Positions 18,871 through 27,999 of a stretch of 64,000 nucleotides of DNA are shown piece by piece. Position 1 is the stretch's first letter; each line of letters begins with the position of its first letter. The notes beneath the pieces were generated by a model that was not told the DNA's origin, searched no databases, and saw nothing but the letters and a program-made list of their open reading frames with translations. Both the position numbers and the translations under genes were made by a program. Source of the stretch: Alphaproteobacteria bacterium (lineage in GTDB: Bacteria; Pseudomonadota; Alphaproteobacteria; Caulobacterales; Maricaulaceae); the NCBI GenBank assembly GCA_016124675.1, contig WGNG01000004.1, positions 62,001-126,000 on the forward strand, read 5' to 3'.

Positions 18871-20466
18871 ATGGCTGACGGCCAGATACAGGCCCGGGAT
18901 CTGCGCGATCTCGGCGTTACAGACGCTGTTCTCAATTACAACTGGACCGAAGCGGCGCTCTACGAAGAGGCGGTGCGCCGCGGCGAGGGCCGCGTCGCCA
19001 AAGGCGGGGCGCTGGTGGTCGCCACCGGCCAGCACACCGGCCGCTCGGCGCGCGACAAGTTCACGGTGCGCGACGCCACGACCGAGAACACGGTCTGGTG
19101 GGACTTCAATGTGTCCATGGAGCCTGCGCACTTCGCCGCGCTATGGGCTGACGTGCGCGCCCATATGACGGGCAGGGAGCTGTTCGTTCAGGAACTGCAT
19201 GGCGGCGCCGATCCCGCCCACCGCCTGCCGGTGCGCGTGGTGACCGAGCTGGCCTGGCACGGCCTGTTCATCCGCCACCTTCTGCGCCGTCCGGATCGAA
19301 CCGAGCTTGCCCGTTTCGAACCGGGCTTCACCATCATCAATCTGCCCAGTTTCAAGGCGGACCCCGAGCGCCACGGCGTGCGGTCGGAAACCGTCATCGC
19401 CGTCAATTTCTCCGAGCGCCTGGTGATCATTGGCGGCACGTCCTATGCGGGCGAGACCAAGAAGGCGGTGTTCACGATCCTCAATTACCTCCTGCCTGAA
19501 AAACGCATCATGCCGATGCATTGCTCGGTGAATGTCGGCGAGGCGGGGGATGCGGCGGTGTTCTTCGGCCTGTCAGGCACGGGCAAGACCACGCTGTCGG
19601 CTGACCCAAGGCGCGTCCTGATCGGCGATGACGAGCATGGCTGGTCGCCCGACGGGTTGTTCAATTTCGAAGGCGGCTGCTACGCCAAGATGATCCGCCT
19701 GTCGGCCGAAGCCGAACCGCAGATCCACGCCACCACCCGCATGTGGGGCACGGTGCTGGAGAACGTGGTGATGGACCCGGCCACCCGCGAGCTCGATCTG
19801 GATGATGACTCGCTGGCGGAAAACTCGCGCGGCGCCTATCCGCTGCACTACATCCCCAATGCCTGCGATAAAAATGTCTGCGGCCATCCGCGCAATATCA
19901 TCATGCTGACCTGTGACGCGTTCGGCGTGATGCCGCCCATCGCCCGCCTGACGCCGTCCATGGCGATGTATCACTTCCTGTCGGGCTATACCGCCAAGGT
20001 GGCGGGCACGGAAAAGGGCGTCACCGAGCCCAGCGCCACCTTCTCCACCTGCTTTGGCGCGCCCTTCATGCCGCGCCATCCGGCCGAGTATGGCGCGCTT
20101 CTGAAAGAGCTGATCGCGCAGCACGGCGTCAATTGCTGGCTGGTCAATACCGGCTGGACCGGCGGGCCCTATGGCGCAGGAGAGCGCATGCCCATCAAGG
20201 TGACGCGCGCGCTGCTCAACGCGGCCCTGGACGGGTCGCTGGCCGAAGCGCAGATGCGCATTGATCCGGTGTTCGGATTTGACGTCCCCGCCGCCGTGCC
20301 GGGCGTCGATCCCAAACTCCTCGACCCGCGCCAGACCTGGGCCAACCCGTCCGACTATGACGCACAGGCGCGCAAGCTCGCCGACATGTTCGTGGCCAAT
20401 TTCGAAAAGTTCGAGGCTCATGTGGATGAAGGGGTTCGCGACGCAGCGCCGAAGGCGGGGGCTTAG
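18871..20466 (+). CDS. pckA: Phosphoenolpyruvate carboxykinase (ATP)
   Basis: Converts oxaloacetate to phosphoenolpyruvate with ATP, the gluconeogenic entry step. The protein has the kinase-1a P-loop [16 protein letters not shown], the metal-binding IGDDEHGW, and the [10 protein letters not shown] segment; the end of the active site is visible at [11 protein letters not shown] used the ATG at 18871 (531 residues, the usual length) because GGGGGA lies six bases before it; the ORF-track start at 18808 is 21 residues longer. In an organism using the Entner-Doudoroff route this gene supports growth on organic acids. Confidence 0.97.
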   Translation: MADGQIQARDLRDLGVTDAVLNYNWTEAALYEEAVRRGEGRVAKGGALVVATGQHTGRSARDKFTVRDATTENTVWWDFNVSMEPAHFAALWADVRAHMTGRELFVQELHGGADPAHRLPVRVVTELAWHGLFIRHLLRRPDRTELARFEPGFTIINLPSFKADPERHGVRSETVIAVNFSERLVIIGGTSYAGETKKAVFTILNYLLPEKRIMPMHCSVNVGEAGDAAVFFGLSGTGKTTLSADPRRVLIGDDEHGWSPDGLFNFEGGCYAKMIRLSAEAEPQIHATTRMWGTVLENVVMDPATRELDLDDDSLAENSRGAYPLHYIPNACDKNVCGHPRNIIMLTCDAFGVMPPIARLTPSMAMYHFLSGYTAKVAGTEKGVTEPSATFSTCFGAPFMPRHPAEYGALLKELIAQHGVNCWLVNTGWTGGPYGAGERMPIKVTRALLNAALDGSLAEAQMRIDPVFGFDVPAAVPGVDPKLLDPRQTWANPSDYDAQARKLADMFVANFEKFEAHVDEGVRDAAPKAGA

Positions 20467-20624
20467 GGGAGCGGAGCCTCCAAGACGCCAGCGTATTGGC
20501 GCCCTTCTCCTCCGGGAAGGCGCCAACCCAAGTCTACCCGCTGCTTGCTCAAACACCCCCTTGCCAGCGGCCAGGCGCGGGCGCATCGGTCGCTGGTCAA
20601 GCCCGGCTTGTGGAGTCGCCGCCC

Positions 20625-20990
20625 ATGCCTGCCCTGTCATGGCCGCATATAGCGCCCGTTCTATTGCTGATAGGGTCCAACGCCTTCATGACGCTGGCCT
20701 GGTACGGGCATCTCAAGTTCAAGGCCACGCCGATCATGATGGTCATCCTGGTCAGCTGGGCGATTGCGTTTGTGGAATACTGCCTGGCCGTGCCGGCAAA
20801 CCGGTATGGGCATGCGGTCTATTCGGCGGCTGAGCTCAAGACCATGCAGGAGGTGATCACCCTTTCGGTTTTTGTCATCTTTTCATGGCTTTATCTTAAT
20901 GAACCGGTCACGGCGCGACACTTGGTCGGCTTTGCTTTGATCGCGGCGGGCGCCGGCGTGATCTTTCTCAAGCCGTCGGTTGCACCCTGA
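20625..20990 (+). CDS. DMT family membrane protein (DUF486)
   Basis: A 121-residue membrane protein with four hydrophobic helices (APVLLLIGSNAFMTLAWYGHL, IMMVILVSWAIAFVEYCLAV, VITLSVFVIFSWLYL, LVGFALIAAGAGVIFL). The sequence around PANRYGHAVYSAAELKTMQEVI matches the DUF486/DMT small-transporter family. The substrate is unknown. I set the start at the ATG at 20625; the ORF-track start is longer by 43 unrelated residues. A GC-rich hairpin at about 20498-20524 separates it from pckA but lacks a T-tract. Confidence 0.87.
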   Translation: MPALSWPHIAPVLLLIGSNAFMTLAWYGHLKFKATPIMMVILVSWAIAFVEYCLAVPANRYGHAVYSAAELKTMQEVITLSVFVIFSWLYLNEPVTARHLVGFALIAAGAGVIFLKPSVAP

Positions 20991-21002
20991 AAGGAGGCGG
21001 CC

Positions 21003-21236
21003 ATGACCAAGCCGGTCAATCTGCGCCAGTACAGGAAGGCGAAGGCGCGCGCGGACAAGGCGCGCGTGGCGGATGTGAACCGCGTCGTTCACGGCGCGCC
21101 CAAGGCTGTCCGGGAGCTGGAACAGGCGCGTCAGGACCAGGCGGCGCGGGCGCTCGAGGCGCACCGGCGCACGACACATGACGGTACAAGCGGGTTTGCG
21201 GACGGCGCACCGGCGCGCGATGACGGGACAGAATGA
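21003..21236 (+). CDS. DUF4169 family small basic protein
   Basis: A 77-residue highly charged protein beginning MTKPVNLRQYRKAKARADKARVADVNRVVHG, which matches the DUF4169 family found in alphaproteobacteria. The body is probably one long amphipathic helix. A very strong ribosome binding site (AAAGGAGG) precedes the ATG. Its TGA overlaps the next gene's ATG, so it is coupled to the ribbon-helix-helix protein; the pair is usually found together in this class, by my recollection. Function unknown. Confidence 0.85.
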   Translation: MTKPVNLRQYRKAKARADKARVADVNRVVHGAPKAVRELEQARQDQAARALEAHRRTTHDGTSGFADGAPARDDGTE

Positions 21237-21463
21237 TGCTTCGCAAGCGTTCCATCACCCTGGCGGGCCACGCCACCTCGCTGGCGCTGGAGGCGGATTT
21301 CTGGCGGGAGCTGGACGCGGCGGCCGAGGCGGAGGGCGCGCCGCTGGCGCGGCTCATCGCGCGCATTGATGAAGAGCGGGCGCAAAACGATCCCGAAGCG
21401 CCACTATCGAGCGCGTGCCGGGTCTGGGTGTTGCGCCGGGTGCAGTCGCGGGGCCAGGCTTAG
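21233..21463 (+). CDS. Ribbon-helix-helix domain protein
   Basis: A 76-residue protein with the RHH_4-type pattern KRSITLAGHATSLALEADFWRELDAAAEAEGAPLARLIARIDEE: a short N-terminal strand, then two helices, likely a dimeric DNA-binding domain. It overlaps the DUF4169 gene by ATGA. No toxin gene follows, so a toxin-antitoxin role is not supported; a transcriptional role is likely but the target is unknown. The C-terminal part RVWVLRRVQ is typical of the family. Confidence 0.85.
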   Translation: MMLRKRSITLAGHATSLALEADFWRELDAAAEAEGAPLARLIARIDEERAQNDPEAPLSSACRVWVLRRVQSRGQA

Positions 21464-21474
21464 CCCCGCCTGGC

Positions 21475-22374
21475 TCAGCCTTGCGCGCGCCAGGCCTCGC
21501 CGCCGTCCGCGTCGCGCAGATTCACCCAGCGCCAGGCGCCGGTGTCCGCCAGCAGCGCGCCCAGGGCGCGGGCGTTCAGGCCATGGCCGGGACGTATGGC
21601 GCGGTAGAGGCCGAGGATCGGCGCGCCGGCGAGATAAAGATCGCCCAGCACGTCCAGCGCCTTGTGGCGTACGAACTCGTCAGCGAAGCGCAGGCCTTCG
21701 GGATTCTCCACCCCTGCCTCGGTGAGCACGACCGAATTGTCCAGCGAGCTGCCGCGCGCCAGCCCTGCGCTGAGAAGCGCGCCGAGATCGCGGCGGAAGC
21801 CGAAGGTGCGCGCAGGGGCCACCAAAGTGCGGAAATTCTCGCGGGTCACTTCAAAGACGAAGGCCTGGCGCCCGATGGCCGGGTCGCTGAAATCAATCTC
21901 GATATCGATGGTCTGTCTGAGCGCCGGCAGGAACTCGGCCTGGCGCGCGCCGTCAGTGACCGAAACCGGGCGCAGCACCTGAATGGCGCGGCGCGGCGCG
22001 GCGCAGGTCTTGAGCCCCGCATGCAGCATCAGCTCCACAAACGGCGCGGACGAGCCGTCCATGGCGGGCGCTTCGGGACCGTCAAGCTCGATGAGGACAT
22101 CATCCACGCCGAGCCCGGCCAGAGCCGCCATGAGGTGCTCGACGGTCGCCACCGAGGCGCCGGCGCCGTTGACCAGCGTGGTGCCAAGATCGGTCGAGCG
22201 CACATACTCGCGCCGCGCCGGAATGCGCGTGTCGTCGAGATCAAGATCGGTGCGGTCAAACACGATGCCCGAACCTACCGCGGCAGGCTTCATCACCATG
22301 CGCACGCGGGCGCCGGTGTGCAGGCCGATGCCAGCGCAAACGGCCGGAGCCGCCAGTGTGGTGCGTTCCATCAT
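21475..22374 (-). CDS. lpxC: UDP-3-O-acyl-N-acetylglucosamine deacetylase
   Basis: The committed zinc-dependent deacetylation step of lipid A synthesis in the cytoplasm. The 299-residue protein has GIGLHTGARV at the N-terminus, the zinc/His motif VEHLMAALAG, the FEVTRENFRT block and the second zinc motif RHKALDVLGDLYLAG. Its position downstream of ftsZ on the same strand follows the common ftsZ-lpxC order, but here one unknown gene and two hairpin terminators intervene. Start at 22374 with a second ATG at 22371. Confidence 0.96.
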   Translation of the reverse strand: MMERTTLAAPAVCAGIGLHTGARVRMVMKPAAVGSGIVFDRTDLDLDDTRIPARREYVRSTDLGTTLVNGAGASVATVEHLMAALAGLGVDDVLIELDGPEAPAMDGSSAPFVELMLHAGLKTCAAPRRAIQVLRPVSVTDGARQAEFLPALRQTIDIEIDFSDPAIGRQAFVFEVTRENFRTLVAPARTFGFRRDLGALLSAGLARGSSLDNSVVLTEAGVENPEGLRFADEFVRHKALDVLGDLYLAGAPILGLYRAIRPGHGLNARALGALLADTGAWRWVNLRDADGGEAWRAQG

Positions 22375-22471
22375 ATCGTTCGTCCAGCTTGTCCTGTCTT
22401 GCCCGCCGCACGCGCCCCCGCGCCTGTTGATCGACGGACAACACCCCTCAATGAGGCCTCAACATAGGGGT

Positions 22472-22488
22472 TTGCTGCAACACAGCAA
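22472..22488 (-). promoter_or_regulatory. Inverted repeat upstream of lpxC
   Basis: TTGCTG-CAACA-CAGCAA is a six-base inverted repeat with a five-base spacer, about 100 bases before the lpxC start, in an AT-richer stretch that probably carries the lpxC promoter. No known regulator is assigned. Confidence 0.3.
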
Positions 22489-22560
22489 TTAAACGATTGT
22501 TGCACCATGTTACGAAAGCGGGGCCGGACGCCGGTGCGCCGCCCCGAAACGCTTCGCATG

Positions 22561-22591
22561 CAAAAAGGGCCGCCGGGCGAACCCGGCGGCC
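22561..22591 (-). terminator. Rho-independent terminator for the unknown gene 22653-23003
   Basis: A perfect ten-base-pair GC stem (GGCCGCCGGG / CCCGGCGGCC) with a four-base loop. Read on the minus strand it is followed by CTTTTTG. It ends the transcript of the unknown gene before lpxC. Confidence 0.85.
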
Positions 22592-22652
22592 GTAAAGACA
22601 GCGATCGACGCAGCCTGTCGGCGCGGTGTGCGCATGGGCTCCGCCCAGCTCG

Positions 22653-23003
22653 TCAGCACTTGCCGAAGGTTTCCGAATAGACTTGCTCGCCCGCCACGCT
22701 GATCGTGAGGCGCAGGCCGGTGGGAATGCCGAATTTAGTGCAGATGTTGATGCACGCGTTGGCCACGGTGCCGTCCGGGAAGTGCACAGGCAACGAGACG
22801 CAGTGATTTCCCAAGCCCAGCGGCAGGTGTACGCAGACCTTTCCATCCTTGATGGTGACGCTGACGCAGCCGCCGGAGATGGAGATGTCTGACGTGGTGA
22901 ACGACAAGGCGCTGCTGTTGGTCTCGCGTTCACTGTGTGTTTTAGCCGCTGCGTCCAGGGCGTTCTGGATGCGTTTGGAGTCAAAGGACGGAGTGCTGGC
23001 CAT
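22653..23003 (-). CDS. Unknown small Cys-containing protein between ftsZ and lpxC
   Basis: A 116-residue protein of unknown family. The first 45 residues are polar and charged, then follows a beta-rich domain: ISGGCVSVTIKDGKVCVHLP, GNHCVSLPVHFPDG, ACINICTKFGIPTG and the end YSETFGKC. It has six Cys in the last 75 residues but no signal peptide, so they may bind metal rather than form disulfides. Start at 23003 is supported by GGGAG nine bases upstream; the ORF-track start at 23039 is longer. Terminators on both sides make it a single-gene transcript. Confidence 0.75.
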   Translation of the reverse strand: MASTPSFDSKRIQNALDAAAKTHSERETNSSALSFTTSDISISGGCVSVTIKDGKVCVHLPLGLGNHCVSLPVHFPDGTVANACINICTKFGIPTGLRLTISVAGEQVYSETFGKC

Positions 23004-23140
23004 GATTTCGTCTCCCAATTTATGGATGCGGTATTGCAACCGAAGGGAGTTAGTCAGAGGCTGCCGTTGATTTCAATCAAAAAGTGTGTAGCGCCATGAT
23101 GCCAGCAACGCGCCCGGTCCGGCGAAAGGCCTTATGCAAC

Positions 23141-23177
23141 AAAACAGGCCGCCGGAGGATGTCCGGCGGCCTGTTTG
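23141..23177 (-). terminator. Rho-independent terminator of ftsZ
   Basis: A 15-base inverted repeat (AAACAGGCCGCCGGA / TCCGGCGGCCTGTTT) with a five-base loop. On the minus strand it ends in TGTTTTGTTG, about 20 bases after the ftsZ stop. It is nearly symmetric, so it may also work on the plus strand. Confidence 0.85.
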
Positions 23178-23197
23178 CGGCTGAGGGGGCTGTCGCG

Positions 23198-24799
23198 CTA
23201 GTTGGCCTGGCGGCGCAGGAAGGCGGGAATCTCAAGCTCGCCTTCGTCCAGCGCTTCACCGAACAAATCACCGCGCGGCGCCGGCTGGACCTGACGCACG
23301 GCCTGGGCGGACGGGCGCGGGGCGGGACGGGGCGCGGGCTGCTCGGCGTAGGGCGCAGCGTCTTCCAAAGTACGCGAGCTCAGCGGATCGCGCTTGACCG
23401 GCGCCGGGGCCGGCTTGGCGCGGCGGCCAAACAGCGAGCGCAGGCCGCGTGGCGCTTCAGCCTGCGGCGCGGGGGCCGTGGCGGGCGCTGCTGGCCGCGG
23501 CGTATTCACTTCGCGGGCCAGACGCTCCTGGGCCTGGATTACAGCCGGCTTGACCGGCGCTTCGGGGATGTCGTCCCAGACGTGCGCTTCGTTGTAAGGC
23601 TCGTCAGCGGCAGGAGCGGCAGCGAAGGCCGCCGGCTCATGACGGGCCGCGATCGGGCTTGGCGTGTGCGCTGCCGGCGCAGGGGCGGCGCGCGGGGTTT
23701 CGTTGACCGCGACGGCGTCGGCGGTGCGCCGCACCAGCGGCTCGGCCTGACGCTGCGGGCGGGTTTCGCGGATTTTCCAGGCGGGCGTGACTTCGGCGCC
23801 GGCGCGCCGGCGCGGGTCGGCGGCCTGCAGGGCTTCGCCGTCAATGCCGGTGGCGACCACGGAGACGCGGATTACGCCTTCAAGCGCTTCGTCGAAAGTC
23901 GATCCGACGATGATGTTGGCGTCCTCGTCCACTTCGTCGCGGATGCGGTTGGCGGCCTCGTCAACCTCGTAAAGCGTCATATCCATGCCGCCGGTGATGT
24001 TGATGAGCACGCCCCGGGCGCCCTTCATCGAGACGTCGTCGAGCAGCGGATTATTGATGGCGTTGTTGGCGGCCTCGATGGCGCGCTTGTCGCCGGTGGC
24101 CTGGCCGGTGCCCATCATCGCCTTGCCCATCTCGTTCATCACGGTGCGCACATCGGCGAAGTCGAGATTGATGAGTCCCGGCATGACCATCAGGTCGGTG
24201 ATGCCGCGAACCCCCGAATGCAGCACCTGGTCGGCCAGGGCGAACGCCTCGGCGAAGGTGGTCTTCTCGGTGGCGATGCGGAACAGGTTCTGGTTGGGGA
24301 TGATGATCAGCGTGTCGACATGCTGCTGCAGCCGCTCAATGCCTTCCTCGGCAAGGCGCATCCGGCGCAAGCCTTCAAACTGGAACGGCTTGGTGATGAC
24401 GCCGACGGTGAGAATGTTCTGCTCGCGCGCGGCGCGGGCGATGACGGGCGCCGCACCGGTGCCGGTGCCGCCGCCCATGCCCGCGGTGATGAACACCATG
24501 TGCGCGCCCTGGAGCTGCTCGTTGATTTCGGCCAGGGAATCCTCGGCTGCCTGCTGGCCGACTTCCGGACGGGCCCCCGCGCCCAGACCCTCGGTGATGC
24601 CGGCGCCCATCTGAATGCGCCGCTCGGCGCGCGAGCGCGCCAGAGCCTGGGCGTCCGTGTTGGCCACGACGAAGTCCACGCCCTCCAGCGAGGCGTCGAT
24701 CATGTTGTTGACGGCGTTGCCGCCGGCGCCGCCGACGCCGAACACAAGAATGCGCGGCTTGAGTTCGGTGGATTGCGGCGCGGACAGTTTGAGGGGCAT
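23198..24799 (-). CDS. ftsZ: Cell division protein FtsZ
   Basis: The tubulin-like GTPase that forms the division ring. The GTPase core has [25 protein letters not shown], and the tubulin signature [15 protein letters not shown], with [11 protein letters not shown] and the T7 region following. After about residue 320 comes a long Pro/Ala-rich linker of some 190 residues, typical of alphaproteobacterial FtsZ, and the C-terminal conserved peptide [14 protein letters not shown]-type (here [14 protein letters not shown]) that binds FtsA and other partners. Start at 24799 has GGAG ten bases upstream. No ftsQ or ftsA lies upstream; an SDR gene does. CtrA and DnaA-like sites precede it. Confidence 0.97.
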   Translation of the reverse strand: MPLKLSAPQSTELKPRILVFGVGGAGGNAVNNMIDASLEGVDFVVANTDAQALARSRAERRIQMGAGITEGLGAGARPEVGQQAAEDSLAEINEQLQGAHMVFITAGMGGGTGTGAAPVIARAAREQNILTVGVITKPFQFEGLRRMRLAEEGIERLQQHVDTLIIIPNQNLFRIATEKTTFAEAFALADQVLHSGVRGITDLMVMPGLINLDFADVRTVMNEMGKAMMGTGQATGDKRAIEAANNAINNPLLDDVSMKGARGVLINITGGMDMTLYEVDEAANRIRDEVDEDANIIVGSTFDEALEGVIRVSVVATGIDGEALQAADPRRRAGAEVTPAWKIRETRPQRQAEPLVRRTADAVAVNETPRAAPAPAAHTPSPIAARHEPAAFAAAPAADEPYNEAHVWDDIPEAPVKPAVIQAQERLAREVNTPRPAAPATAPAPQAEAPRGLRSLFGRRAKPAPAPVKRDPLSSRTLEDAAPYAEQPAPRPAPRPSAQAVRQVQPAPRGDLFGEALDEGELEIPAFLRRQAN

Positions 24800-24839
24800 G
24801 GATCGGGGCTCCAGCGTGGATGACGGCTTTAAGGCCTTG

Positions 24840-24848
24840 TTATCCACC
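24840..24848 (-). promoter_or_regulatory. DnaA-box-like site upstream of ftsZ
   Basis: TTATCCACC differs from the DnaA box TTATCCACA at the last base. It lies 41-49 bases before the ftsZ ATG. DnaA is known to activate ftsZ in Caulobacter; its action here is inferred from the motif. The same 9-mer also occurs by chance-like placement at about 57840, so the motif alone is weak. Confidence 0.4.
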
Positions 24849-24866
24849 AACCATGCGCCGCGTTGT

Positions 24867-24881
24867 TTAATCGGGCGTTAA
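24867..24881 (-). promoter_or_regulatory. CtrA box upstream of ftsZ
   Basis: A perfect TTAA-TCGGGCG-TTAA, 68-82 bases before the ftsZ start. CtrA represses ftsZ in Caulobacter swarmer cells, and this matches the full consensus with the exact seven-base spacing. A GAGTC (GANTC) lies further upstream at 24936-24940. Confidence 0.7.
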
Positions 24882-24961
24882 GCCAAGCCTCGGACTGCGA
24901 AGGGATTTTGCGGAACGCTTCGGGAACGAAGCAGCGAGTCGGCCGGCCCGGGGCGACAGCG

Positions 24962-25801
24962 TCAAGACGGATCAATTGCGAACAGCTCGGCCAGCGGCTT
25001 GAACACGCCCTGCTGCGAATCGGGGACCTGCCCCGCAGTCAGCCCGCCATCGACGCAGAAGCTTTGCCCTGTCACAAAGCGCGCCGCGCCGCTGGCCAGA
25101 TAGAGTACAGCTTCGGCGATATCGCGGCCGGCCCCGGCGACACGGAGCGGCTGCATCAGCGGGGCGAACCCGGTCAGGACGGCGGCCTTCTCTTCGCTGG
25201 CTTCCTGATCCAGCCCCAGGGCGCGCCCGAAAATGGCGGTGGCGATCACGCCGGGCTGGATGGCGTTGACGCGCACCCCATCGGCGGCGAGGCGTACCGC
25301 CGCGAGCCGTGTCATGTGCAGAACCGCCGCCTTGGCGATGGAATACAGGATCGGGCCATACGCGGTCCCGATCGCCGCGACCGAGCTTGTGGTGATGATG
25401 CTGCCCGACTTCTGCGCGCGCATGTGGGTTTCGGCGTGCTTGATCCCGTAGAGGGCGCTGGCCAGATGCAGCTGCATGACGTGATTGAAGCCGGCCTCGT
25501 CAATGGCGGCGAAGCCGCCGTCGGGCTCGGCTGCGCCCGCATTGTTGAACAGGATGTCGATGCGCCCGAAGGTCTCTACCGCGCGGTCAATGAGCGCCTT
25601 GACGTCGGCTTCGCGCGTCACGTCGGCGTGCTGATAGACGGCGTTGGGCGAGGCCTGGGCAACGCTGGCGCCGAGCTCGTCCTGGATGTCGCCGATGACC
25701 ACGTTGGCCCCTTCGGCCAGGAAGAGCTCCACCGTGGCGCGGCCGATGCCGCTGGCGCCGCCCGTGATCACCGCCGTTTTGCCGCTCAGCCGTCCGCTCA
25801 T
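24962..25801 (-). CDS. SDR family NAD(P)-dependent oxidoreductase
   Basis: A classical short-chain dehydrogenase of 279 residues. The cofactor motif is TGGASGIGR, with Asp in GDIQ after beta-2 suggesting NAD preference; NNAGA, the catalytic Ser in TTSSVAAIG and the YSIAK motif complete the active site. The C-terminal FVTGQSFCVDGGLTAGQ is typical. The substrate is unknown. It lies upstream of ftsZ on the same strand, 160 bases away, where ftsA would usually be; I see no functional link. Confidence 0.92.
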   Translation of the reverse strand: MSGRLSGKTAVITGGASGIGRATVELFLAEGANVVIGDIQDELGASVAQASPNAVYQHADVTREADVKALIDRAVETFGRIDILFNNAGAAEPDGGFAAIDEAGFNHVMQLHLASALYGIKHAETHMRAQKSGSIITTSSVAAIGTAYGPILYSIAKAAVLHMTRLAAVRLAADGVRVNAIQPGVIATAIFGRALGLDQEASEEKAAVLTGFAPLMQPLRVAGAGRDIAEAVLYLASGAARFVTGQSFCVDGGLTAGQVPDSQQGVFKPLAELFAIDPS

Positions 25802-25879
25802 GCGCTCGCTCCTTCAGTCTGGATGACGCGCGCAGGCAATCATGGCGGCGCGCGCCGGGCAAGGCGAAATGAACGGCGT

Positions 25880-27028
25880 TTACTCCTGTGCTGCGGTCTC
25901 GTGCGGGACGAACCGGTCCAGACCCGGCGGCGGGGCGAGGCCGGGCGAGGCGAAGGCGATCACCTTGAACAGGGCGCCCATCTCCTCCGGCGCGCTGAGC
26001 CTCGCGGTCTGGCGCGCGAGCCGGGCGCGGCCTGCCGTGTCCTGGGCCTTCGCCAGCAGGGCGGCGCGCACATCGAGGCCGAGGCCTTTGAGGAACGGCC
26101 CCTGGCCGGCGGGACCGAATACCTGCAACCCGGCGTCCAGCGCGGCGTGGGCGAGCGCGCCGAACGCCACCCAGGCGGTGAGGTCGGCCGTTCCGGGCGC
26201 ATCCAGCGGATCGACTTTCTCATGACGGCGGATGGCCTGCAGCGTGTCGCCATGGTCGGGCTCCGTCGCGCCATAGTCGATGAACAGGGCGTAGCCGGGA
26301 TAGGCGCTGAGACGCTCAGCAAGAGCGCCGATCACCGCCGCGTCGGCGGGGCGCAGCTCCACCAGCGAGCCGTCCGGCAGATCGCGCAGAGGGGCGGGGA
26401 TCCGGGCGAGGTCGGGCGCGCTGAGGGCGGCGCCGAGCACGAAGGCGAAGCGCTCACTTTCGTCCGGGTGCATGGCCACGCAGCGCTCGCGCCAGACCCC
26501 TTCATGCTTCACCGCCTGCCGGATGGGCAGGCAATCGAGGAATTCGTTGGCCAGAAGCAGGGTGGGTCCGGGCCGAACGGCTTCCAGACGCGGCGCCCAG
26601 CGGATCGGCACGGGCGCTCCGGCGAGCGTGCGCCCCTGAACCATTTTCAGCGCCGGGCTCACCTCCACCAGCGTGGCCTCGGCAGCGTTGATGAGGCCCG
26701 GTGCGGCGCGCAGGACGCGCACGACATCGCTCATCATGCGTCCCGTGCCGGGGCCGAGCTCGATGAGCTGGACCTTGCCGGGGGAACCCATCTGACTCCA
26801 GCACTCCACCGCCCACAGACCGATCAGCTCGCCGAACATCTGGCTGATTTCCGGTGCGGTGATGAAGTCGTTATGGGCGCCGAGCGGGTCCTTGGTGGCA
26901 TAGAAGCCCGCCATGGGATCGAACAGCGCCTCCATCATGTAGACGCTGACGGGCAGGGGGCCTTCGCTGGCGATCCGGGCGCGCAGGCGCGCGGCGAGCG
27001 CTTCGGCGGGGCGGAAGTCCTCGGTCAT
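25880..27028 (-). CDS. MidA-family SAM-dependent methyltransferase (NDUFAF7-like)
   Basis: A 382-residue class I methyltransferase of the MidA/NDUFAF7 family; in mitochondria the homologue methylates an Arg of a complex I subunit. Visible blocks are GFYATKDPLGAHNDFITAPEISQMFGE, the SAM site IELGPGTGRMMSDVVRVL, LLANEFLDCLPIRQ and FIDYGATEP. It lies 12 bases downstream of lgt in the same direction, an arrangement common in alphaproteobacteria. Role in complex I assembly is inferred by homology. Confidence 0.92.
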   Translation of the reverse strand: MTEDFRPAEALAARLRARIASEGPLPVSVYMMEALFDPMAGFYATKDPLGAHNDFITAPEISQMFGELIGLWAVECWSQMGSPGKVQLIELGPGTGRMMSDVVRVLRAAPGLINAAEATLVEVSPALKMVQGRTLAGAPVPIRWAPRLEAVRPGPTLLLANEFLDCLPIRQAVKHEGVWRERCVAMHPDESERFAFVLGAALSAPDLARIPAPLRDLPDGSLVELRPADAAVIGALAERLSAYPGYALFIDYGATEPDHGDTLQAIRRHEKVDPLDAPGTADLTAWVAFGALAHAALDAGLQVFGPAGQGPFLKGLGLDVRAALLAKAQDTAGRARLARQTARLSAPEEMGALFKVIAFASPGLAPPPGLDRFVPHETAAQE

Positions 27029-27040
27029 GTCAGACGCGGA

Positions 27041-27892
27041 TCAGGCCCTGGCTGCGGGCTGGCTGCGGGCGCGCCAGACCAGCCAGACGCCCGCGAGGAT
27101 CATCGGGACGCACAGGAGCATGCCCATGGTGACATAGCCCTGCAGGGCTTCGGGCATCTGCCGGTCGGGCTCACGCACCAGCTCCACGCCGGCGCGGAAC
27201 ACGCCATAGCCGATGAGGAAGGCGCCGGTGACGAAGCCGGGCCGCGCCAGCGCGCGGAAACGCCAGACCAGCACGGCCAGGATCGCCAGCAGCACGGCGC
27301 CTTCCAGGAAGGCTTCGTAAAGCTGGCTCGGATGGCGCGCCAGGCACAGGGGATCCGCGGCGAAGGTCATCGCCCAGGGCAGGTCCGGCGCCGGGCGGCC
27401 CCACAGTTCGCCATTGATGAAATTGGCCAGCCGCCCCAGCAACAGGCCGATGGGCGTGGCCAGCGCCACGGCGTCCGCCACGCGCAGGAGCGGGGCGCCA
27501 TGGGCGCGCGCGGTGAAATACATCGCCAGCGCCACGCCGATCAGCCCGCCATGGAAACTCATCCCGCCTTGCGTGATGCCGGTGACGATGCGCAGCGGCT
27601 CCTCCCAGATCATGCTGGTCTGATAGAACAGCACAAAGCCGAGACGCCCGCCGGCGATCACGCCGACCATCACCCACAAGAGCAGGTCCTCGACGAATTT
27701 CGCATCGAACGGCGCAGCCTGTGTGTTTGCAGTTGTCCCCCAGAGGGCGGGCCGTTTGATGACGTGCAGCACCAGCGCATAGCCGAGGAACAGCCCGGCG
27801 ATATAGGCCAGCGCATACCAGCGCAGCTCGAAGGGCCCGATGGAGAACAGCACCGGATCGATCAGATCGAAACTCGATTGGCAGGGCTGCAT
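27041..27892 (-). CDS. lgt: Prolipoprotein diacylglyceryl transferase
   Basis: Transfers diacylglycerol from phosphatidylglycerol to the lipobox Cys of prolipoproteins in the inner membrane. The protein of about 283 residues has seven or so hydrophobic helices, the essential His in MSFHGGLIGV and the Lgt signature GRLANFINGELWGR. I chose the ATG at 27892, with CGGAG nine bases upstream; the ORF-track start at 27946 is 18 residues longer and polar. Lipoproteins predicted in this window (esterase, CpcT-like) are substrates of this enzyme. Confidence 0.95.
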   Translation of the reverse strand: MQPCQSSFDLIDPVLFSIGPFELRWYALAYIAGLFLGYALVLHVIKRPALWGTTANTQAAPFDAKFVEDLLLWVMVGVIAGGRLGFVLFYQTSMIWEEPLRIVTGITQGGMSFHGGLIGVALAMYFTARAHGAPLLRVADAVALATPIGLLLGRLANFINGELWGRPAPDLPWAMTFAADPLCLARHPSQLYEAFLEGAVLLAILAVLVWRFRALARPGFVTGAFLIGYGVFRAGVELVREPDRQMPEALQGYVTMGMLLCVPMILAGVWLVWRARSQPAARA

Positions 27893-27999
27893 GGACGAGC
27901 TCCGGTCATTTGGTTTCAAGGGTGCGGCGCCGCGCACATTGCACAAGGGCGGGGCCAGCGCCTATATACCGCTTTAATAGCAGAGCAGGTGGTGATGTC

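Noticed and set aside
21003-21463. Toxin-antitoxin pair (DUF4169 and ribbon-helix-helix)
   Set aside because: DUF4169 shows no toxin fold and the gene order with the RHH protein downstream does not fit; the pair looks like a conserved housekeeping unit.
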